NCBI GenBank assembly: GCA_900552605.1
Contig: USAR01000033.1
Span: forward strand, 1-10,872
Reading direction: 5' to 3'
Length of the DNA stretch: 10,872 bases
Source: an uncultured Oscillospiraceae bacterium
Lineage (GTDB): Bacteria; Bacillota; Clostridia; Oscillospirales; Acutalibacteraceae
The translations under genes were made by a program, and so were the position numbers. Position 1 is the first letter of the stretch. Each line of letters opens with the position of its first letter. This document shows positions 6,056 to 10,872 of the stretch, piece after piece. The notes beneath the pieces are model-generated. The model searched no databases and was not told where the DNA came from. It was given only the letters and a program-made list of their open reading frames with translations.

Positions 6056-9000
6056 TTATTTGTAAAGCTTAAGCTCAACCTTGCCGAGACCAAACGGCAG
6101 CAGGAAGTAGTCATCTGTCCACTTTCTTGTGTCAATCTCGCGGTGCTCATACCACAGCGGGTCTTCTTCGGTATAACCGGTCCACGGAAGGTTAGGCGCG
6201 TCGTATCCGCCCCACAGGTTACCTATTTCACCACCTACACGGTGATAAGGACCAAGCAGGTTTCTGAGACAGTTTGCAATCTCAACACGGATGATGTTCT
6301 TGCCCGGCTTAAGAGCTTTTTTGATATCAAGTTCATACGGTTTCCAGCAAACGAATCCGCAAGAAGCTTCGTTAACAAAAACCTCGGCAGTACAGCCGTT
6401 AAACTCGTCAAAGCTGAACATAATTCTGTTGTTTTTAAGATCCTCTTCGCTAATCTCGATTTCCTTTATAAACGACATTTTGCCGGTGTAGAAAGGATAA
6501 CCGACGCGTGTTATATCCTTGCCACAGTGCGGAGTTTCGTCATCAATAACAAAATCACCGCTGAAGCGCACAGTGCCGTTAACAACCGGCTCTTCGCGAG
6601 AGAACACGCCGAAGTCGCCGATGATAAACAGAGATTCAAGGTCTGTAACTGTCTGGTCGGAATCAAGACCGCCTTCTTTGTCTTTTGTAAAGAAGTTGCG
6701 CTTAACAACAATCTCATTATCTCCGACGCGGCAGTTTTCCGGAAGGTCAACAATATTGAAAGCGTGTGCAAAATAGTATCCCTTTTGTGTAAGGTCAACC
6801 GGCTTGCCGTTGAAAGTGATCTCGGATATATCTATATCTTCGGCAACAAGCTGCAACGGCATTTCCTTGTTGGCTTTAAAAGTATACTGCAAGTAAATAT
6901 CGCCGTTATATTCTTCTTTTCTTTCAAGGTTCTCGCAAATTGTAATTGCAGGGTAAGCCTTTTCGCTGAACTCCTCATTTTCGCTCTTTTTGAATTTGCA
7001 GAATTCAAGCAGCAAAACATTGGGGTTTTCACGGCGAAGCTGCCAGCTGTCGGTAATCTTTCTTGCAAGATATTCTTCAACCGGTGCCGTGGCTTCGCAC
7101 TTGCCGTTTTCTGCACAAAACGCAATGCTGGAGCCTTCCGGGATAGTAACGTTATACGTGGTTTCATTGCCGTCGAACAAGCAATATTGTTCTGTTATCT
7201 CGGCAGTAAAAGCATTGTAAAGTGTGATTTTGCGGTTGCCCTTAAGCTTAAAGGTGAGTTCTTTGTCGTCGGTGCAATCATCATTCATAACAAAGAAGTA
7301 GTCGCGCTCACTGTCTGCACGGTGGTTAACAATAATCTTTGTCATATCGCTTGTGCACGAGACCTTAAAGCTCTCGTTTTCTTTATCAAGCAGATCAAGC
7401 AGCTGCTTACGGGTTTCAACAAATATGCAGCCCATTGCTGCGAGCTTTTCCGGCAGCTTTTCATCGATTATTCCGTCAACTCTTGTGGGCATTGTGCCGA
7501 GAATGTAAACCTTGCCGCCGACTTTTGTGTAGTCCTCAATGTTTTTAAGTGTGGTCGCACGGATAACCTCAAGATAAGGCAGCACAACGGTTTTGTATGT
7601 CATAGCGCCTACTTGGAAACCGTCGTTTGTCACCTTGCCCCAATCGCCGATAGTAGCCTCATCACCAAACTCAAATTGGCACTGAGCACCGCAAAGAGCG
7701 CGGATAAGGTGGAAGTAGCGACGGTCGTAATTATCAAGGACGTCATTCTTTTCAACGCCGTCCTTAATTCCGTCAAACAACATATAAGCGGTTTCAAGCG
7801 GATGAACGACCATAACGTCGCGCACAGGCTTACCTTGGCTGATAAACCAGCTTACTCTTGCAACGTAGTCGGTCATATTTTTGTATTTATCCCAATAAGG
7901 CTGATAGTAGTTAACCTGTGCGGGGAATGCGCGTTTTGCTCTGCCGTGAAGGTTGTAGAAAAATGCGTGCACGCAGCGATGGTTAACACCGAGTGAGGCA
8001 AAGTGGTCGAACATATTTCGCTGGTCACGCAAAGTAAAGTCGTTTGTTGTAACACCGTACATCTCGCAAAGCATATGCTCTTTGCCTGCTTGGTGAGCGG
8101 CAGAGGTAAGCTGCAACGGAGTGGTATATTGTCCGAGCGTTGACATCGGAGTGTAGTAACCGCCATCTGTCTCATTTCTGCCGAGATCCTCTCTCGGATG
8201 CGGCTCTTTAATTGCGCCGTAGCGCCAAGGCATATCTGCTTCAAGAATATCAATGCCCGGTATGTCAAAGTATTTATAATACGGCATAACTGCGCCTGCA
8301 CGGAGAATCTGTGAAAGCAGACCGTCCTCATTCATTAAGTGACCGCTGAAGCTTACACCGTTCTCGGCACACCAATCTCGAATAACAGTGAAATAAGCCT
8401 CTTCCATCATCTTTTGCAGCGTTACACGATATTGGTAACGCACGGTTTTGTAGTCGTCAATGGGGAAGAAGAGCTGCGGAAGTTTATCGGTGATTTTGTA
8501 TCCCCAGCGTTTTTCAAAAACTTCCGGCATATTGTCGGGCCAAGGCATATAATTATTGTCGTAGTTAGGCTCGTCAACCCAGAAGGTAAACACTGTGTTG
8601 CCGTAGTATGGGCGGAATTCCTCCCACATATCCTGATAGCATTCAAGAACATATCTTTCGCATGCTTTTTTATCGTACATATTCAGTGTGCCGCCGATTT
8701 TCTCGGGGTTACCCGCTTTGTGTGTTACGATGTGATATTTGCCATATGTTGCAAGCTCGGTGCAATATCCTTTCCAACGGAATTCGTCGTCGGCCAGCTG
8801 CTCATCTGTAAGACATTCAAGTCCTTTAAGCACATATTCGTCCTCAAGATCCTTAACGCCGCCGGGCATACGCTTCGCCTGAAGCGTTACCTTCATTCCG
8901 TATTTTGTGGCTTCTTCAATCATAACGCGAATCTGGTGCTTCCATTTAGGACCGGGATAATCGGTGCGAAGACCGACATATGTGCGCGCTATGAACGAGC

Positions 9001-9124
9001 CAAGTCCTTTATCGTGGAATTCTTTAACCTGAAAACGAATATCGTCATCGGTAAGCTCATCATTGAGCATCCAGAAATCTGTTCCGCGATAAATCTGATC
9101 GGGGTTTTTAAACTGCTCTTTCAT
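6056..9124 (-). CDS. GH106-like glycoside hydrolase (alpha-L-rhamnosidase-type), cytoplasmic
   Basis: The 1022-residue protein matches, by recalled motifs, the large GH106-like group. An N-terminal FWMLNDELTDDDIRFQV segment (17-33) and GLRTDYPGPKW lead into a TIM barrel. Possible active-site positions are Asp184-Glu185-Pro186 in FWVDEPNYDN, Gly261-His262 to Glu266 in FSGHLMNEDG, PGID at 289-292, Glu354 in CEMYGVT and GVNHRCVHAFFYN at 379-391. The C-terminal part holds beta-sandwich domains, including a GH2-like sugar-binding jelly roll (about 878-960, YPFYTGKMSF to LGPYHR). Members remove terminal sugars such as L-rhamnose from plant or microbial glycans; the actual substrate cannot be read here. 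Without a signal peptide it should act on imported oligosaccharides or glycosides, yet no transporter is in the window. ATG 9124 is chosen over the 9343 frame start because the extension is not protein-like and covers the promoter. Confidence 0.82.
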   Translation of the reverse strand: MKEQFKNPDQIYRGTDFWMLNDELTDDDIRFQVKEFHDKGLGSFIARTYVGLRTDYPGPKWKHQIRVMIEEATKYGMKVTLQAKRMPGGVKDLEDEYVLKGLECLTDEQLADDEFRWKGYCTELATYGKYHIVTHKAGNPEKIGGTLNMYDKKACERYVLECYQDMWEEFRPYYGNTVFTFWVDEPNYDNNYMPWPDNMPEVFEKRWGYKITDKLPQLFFPIDDYKTVRYQYRVTLQKMMEEAYFTVIRDWCAENGVSFSGHLMNEDGLLSQILRAGAVMPYYKYFDIPGIDILEADMPWRYGAIKEPHPREDLGRNETDGGYYTPMSTLGQYTTPLQLTSAAHQAGKEHMLCEMYGVTTNDFTLRDQRNMFDHFASLGVNHRCVHAFFYNLHGRAKRAFPAQVNYYQPYWDKYKNMTDYVARVSWFISQGKPVRDVMVVHPLETAYMLFDGIKDGVEKNDVLDNYDRRYFHLIRALCGAQCQFEFGDEATIGDWGKVTNDGFQVGAMTYKTVVLPYLEVIRATTLKNIEDYTKVGGKVYILGTMPTRVDGIIDEKLPEKLAAMGCIFVETRKQLLDLLDKENESFKVSCTSDMTKIIVNHRADSERDYFFVMNDDCTDDKELTFKLKGNRKITLYNAFTAEITEQYCLFDGNETTYNVTIPEGSSIAFCAENGKCEATAPVEEYLARKITDSWQLRRENPNVLLLEFCKFKKSENEEFSEKAYPAITICENLERKEEYNGDIYLQYTFKANKEMPLQLVAEDIDISEITFNGKPVDLTQKGYYFAHAFNIVDLPENCRVGDNEIVVKRNFFTKDKEGGLDSDQTVTDLESLFIIGDFGVFSREEPVVNGTVRFSGDFVIDDETPHCGKDITRVGYPFYTGKMSFIKEIEISEEDLKNNRIMFSFDEFNGCTAEVFVNEASCGFVCWKPYELDIKKALKPGKNIIRVEIANCLRNLLGPYHRVGGEIGNLWGGYDAPNLPWTGYTEEDPLWYEHREIDTRKWTDDYFLLPFGLGKVELKLYK

Positions 9125-9141
9125 TACATTATCACTCTCCT
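9122..9141 (-). promoter_or_regulatory. Ribosome site and ATG-TAA start-stop in front of the GH106-like gene
   Basis: On the minus strand AGGAG (9141-9137) is seven bases before an ATG (9129-9127) that is directly followed by TAA (9126-9124). The stop overlaps the gene's own ATG (9124-9122) by one base, giving ATGTAATG. The gene's ATG is twelve bases from AGGAG, a less favourable distance. Ribosomes could therefore initiate on the start-stop and reinitiate on the gene. Confidence 0.5.
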
Positions 9142-9257
9142 GTGATTTTGCCGCAGCGCATAAAAAGCCTTTTTGCTTGCGCTTGTCGGCGGTTTGGAAA
9201 CGGCACTTAATCGGCAGAGCTGAAGCCTTGAAATACCGACCGCCGCAATCCACGTTA

Positions 9258-9286
9258 ATTGTAACAGCATTGTGGTCAAATATCAA
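9258..9286 (-). promoter_or_regulatory. Promoter of the GH106-like gene
   Basis: Read on the minus strand, TTGATA (9286-9281) and TACAAT (9263-9258) are 17 bases apart, with an extended TGn just before the -10 box. Transcription would start near 9251, leaving a leader of about 127 bases. That leader contains a modest hairpin around 9155-9180 (GCGCA/TGCGC arms around an A5/T5 core). Confidence 0.65.
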
Positions 9287-9369
9287 CCGAATTGCGGTAA
9301 AAAGGTGCACAATGTTTATTGCACTTTCTTGTCTATCTTGCACAAAACGGCGAGTGGCTTGATATTTGC
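9287..9369. promoter_or_regulatory. Shared divergent regulatory region with repeated TTGCAC/GTGCA motifs
   Basis: Between the two divergent promoters lie GTGCAC (9305-9310), TTGCAC (9319-9324) and TTGCAC (9338-9343). A further AAAGTGCA (9400-9407) sits just after the serpin -10 box and is the inverse of TGCACTTT (9320-9327). The two TTGCAC copies are 19 bases apart, nearly two helical turns. These could be operators of a regulator acting on both genes; no regulator gene is in the window. Confidence 0.35.
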
Positions 9370-9398
9370 TTGATTTAAGCGTGGAAATGTGTTAAAAT
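9370..9398 (+). promoter_or_regulatory. Promoter of the serpin gene
   Basis: TTGATT (9370-9375) and TAAAAT (9393-9398) are separated by 17 bases, and TGT just before the -10 gives an extended -10 element. Transcription would begin near 9405, shortly before the ribosome site GGAGTTGAT (9418-9426) and TTG 9431. Confidence 0.68.
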
Positions 9399-9430
9399 CA
9401 AAGTGCATTTATTATATGGAGTTGATAACG

Positions 9431-10738
9431 TTGTCTAAACGCAAATTTAAACTTGATGCAAAAAATAAAGTTGCAGCTTGTTTTTCTGCTGCAGTTGCTT
9501 TGGTGCTTATTCTTGCCGTGGTGCTCATAACAATCTTAAGCGGCAGAGGAGATGTTACAAAAAGCGGAGAGCTTTTAAAAAGCGTCAACGACGACCGCAA
9601 GAGCGGATCTAAAGTTGATGCCGAATTTAAAAAGCAGTATTCCGATTTTTGCCTTAGTGTAATTGAAAAATGTGCCGAAAGTGATGAAAATACAGCGTTC
9701 TCTTTAACCAACGCAATGTCCGCAGCGGCGCTTATGGCATACGGTGCAGACGGAGTTACCGAGTCGCAAATTGAAAAGGTAATAGGCGGGGACGGATTGC
9801 AAACAGCCAAAGCCCTCTCCGGTATTGAAAAGCGAATATTTGCAAAAAGTTCCAAAAGCGGTGTGCGTTTTTCAAACACTGTTTGGCTCAACAGTTCGGC
9901 GCTGTACGGTATCAAAAAAACGTTCTTAAGAGCCGATAAAAAGTATTTCGGTTTAGGAGTTGTGCGTGAAAGCTTTGCCGAAAGTCAAACATTCGATTCA
10001 GCAGTAAGAGCGGTTACCGACGCAACTTCCGGCAACACAATGCCGACGATTGATTTTCAGCAAACACAATATATGAACATCGTTTCCGGTGCAAGCTTTG
10101 TTTCAAAATGGAAAGAGCAGGCCGATGAAAAGGCTACATTTTCTAATCTTTTTACAGGTGCAAAGGAACAAACCGAAGGAACGTTTTTCAGAACGCTTGA
10201 AAAGGGATATATAACAGGTGAAAACTTCGTTGGAATAACTAAGGAATATAACGACGATTTCACATTTGTAGGGCTTCTGCCGAAAAATAAAACCGATGAT
10301 GAGACAAGTACGGTTGCCGATATTGTGGCGGAGCTTCGCGAAACAGGCAACTTTTCAAAACTGCTCACAGTGGCAAAGGACAGCGCTGTTTCGGTAACGC
10401 TGCCCTATTACATCGACAGCGTCAACACCCCCACAACAACCAATCTTTCAAAAATTTTTAAACAGCTTGGCGCAGAGGATATTTTCACAAAATCGGCAGA
10501 GCTTAAAAATATGGCAAACAACAGTCGCAACCTGCACTTGGATAGTTTTACCGCGTCGGGCGACATCAGCATAACGCCGGCCGGCTCTTGCTCGGCGACA
10601 TCCGAAGGTAAGGCTGTTTCGGAAGATAAGCTTTCCCAGAGTAAAAATTCAGTAATTTTTGACCGCAGCTTTATATATTTTGTTGTTGATAATAAAACAG
10701 AATTGCCGGTGTATTTTGCAATTCTTAATAACATATAA
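9431..10738 (+). CDS. Membrane-anchored serpin (serine protease inhibitor family)
   Basis: The 435-residue product starts with basic SKRKFK and one hydrophobic segment (about 14-37) without a lipobox cysteine, so it is probably a signal anchor placing the serpin outside the membrane. The serpin fold is visible in NTAFSLTNAMSAAALMAYGA (87-106), FSNTVWLNSS (147-156), the NIVSGASFVSKW segment (216-227) followed by ATFSNLF, FTFVGLLPKN (277-286) and the C-terminal FDRSFIYFVVDNKTELPVYFAIL (410-432). The reactive loop lies at about 381-408. Its hinge keeps Gly385 (P15) and small residues at P12-P9 (Ser, Ala, Thr, Ser), as inhibitory serpins do, but has Cys at P13 and Glu at the usual P8 Thr. P1 would be near Asp399, uncertain because the loop looks about three residues long. 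TTG 9431 is preferred over ATG 9416, which sits before the ribosome site GGAG (9418-9421). The target protease is unknown. Confidence 0.86.
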   Translation: MSKRKFKLDAKNKVAACFSAAVALVLILAVVLITILSGRGDVTKSGELLKSVNDDRKSGSKVDAEFKKQYSDFCLSVIEKCAESDENTAFSLTNAMSAAALMAYGADGVTESQIEKVIGGDGLQTAKALSGIEKRIFAKSSKSGVRFSNTVWLNSSALYGIKKTFLRADKKYFGLGVVRESFAESQTFDSAVRAVTDATSGNTMPTIDFQQTQYMNIVSGASFVSKWKEQADEKATFSNLFTGAKEQTEGTFFRTLEKGYITGENFVGITKEYNDDFTFVGLLPKNKTDDETSTVADIVAELRETGNFSKLLTVAKDSAVSVTLPYYIDSVNTPTTTNLSKIFKQLGAEDIFTKSAELKNMANNSRNLHLDSFTASGDISITPAGSCSATSEGKAVSEDKLSQSKNSVIFDRSFIYFVVDNKTELPVYFAILNNI

Positions 10739-10816
10739 TAAAAAGCGAGGATAGGCTGCCGAGAATCAAAACTATCGCTTGCCTATGTTAATGTGAATTT
10801 GAAACGTTGCCGAAAA

Positions 10817-10872
10817 CTGTTGCAAAACAGCCCTGTCTGCGGTGTCGCCCGCGCGCAGCGCGCCTCGCCGAA
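10817..10872. other. GC-rich right edge with short hairpins
   Basis: After the serpin stop no gene or convincing terminator is visible. Small hairpins are CTGTT-GCAA-AACAG (10817-10830) and GCGCG-CAG-CGCGC (10851-10863). The abrupt rise in GC resembles the left edge (1-14 and 90-102) and may be the start of another intergenic repeat cut off by the window end. Confidence 0.35.

Noticed and set aside
6143..7996. 617-codon open frame on the plus strand opposite the GH106-like gene
   Set aside because: It lies wholly inside a well-supported glycosidase gene, lacks domain motifs and has a cysteine/valine/asparagine-heavy composition typical of an antisense shadow.
9125..9343. 73-residue N-terminal extension of the GH106-like protein
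   Set aside because: It covers the promoter and leader, has no ribosome site and no family similarity.
10743..10786. Competing inverted repeats after the serpin gene (AAGCGA/TCGCTT and ATAGGC/GCCTAT)
   Set aside because: Long loops, bulges and no T run; not a convincing terminator or RNA.

Overview
The window looks like chromosomal DNA of a low-to-moderate-GC Gram-positive anaerobe, most likely a gut or rumen Clostridia member (Oscillospirales/Ruminococcaceae-like). This is inferred from the Gram-positive Shine-Dalgarno sequences and frequent TTG starts, a secreted protein with discoidin-like and InlB-type repeats, a small CELxxAIxxxANAI / FTQLGDTLATL protein, a serpin and a large GH106-like glycosidase. 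No phage, plasmid, transposase or CRISPR genes are visible.

Layout: positions 1-102 hold an intricate GC-rich inverted-repeat element that can fold as a four-way junction. A strong bidirectional terminator (170-213) follows. A Nudix ADP-ribose pyrophosphatase (minus, 251-802) diverges from a cytoplasmic M14 metallopeptidase (plus, 848-1747); the Nudix promoter overlaps the M14 start codon. A short minus-strand hypothetical gene (1809-2018) converges on the peptidase. After a non-coding stretch, a promoter at 2296-2324 and a structured leader (2347-2436) precede a 1075-residue secreted multidomain surface protein (2461-5688). A 54-residue peptide gene (5707-5871) follows 18 bases later with its own ribosome site and has a YxxP motif near its N-terminus. 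A bidirectional terminator (5901-5950) separates this operon from a convergent 1022-residue GH106-like glycoside hydrolase (minus, 6056-9124). The hydrolase diverges from a membrane-anchored serpin (plus, 9431-10738) across a regulatory region with good promoters for both genes and repeated GTGCA/TTGCAC motifs. The right edge becomes GC-rich again.

The genes do not form one obvious pathway. Several fit life in a host gut: glycan capture or adhesion (secreted protein), breakdown of a plant or host glycoside taken into the cell (GH106-like enzyme), protection against host or microbial proteases (serpin) and cell-wall peptide turnover (M14 peptidase). The most unusual items are the cloverleaf-like repeat, the structured leader, the YxxP peptide coupled to the secreted protein, a start-stop element (ATG-TAA) in front of the glycosidase gene, and a small gene whose best-placed start codon is ATC.
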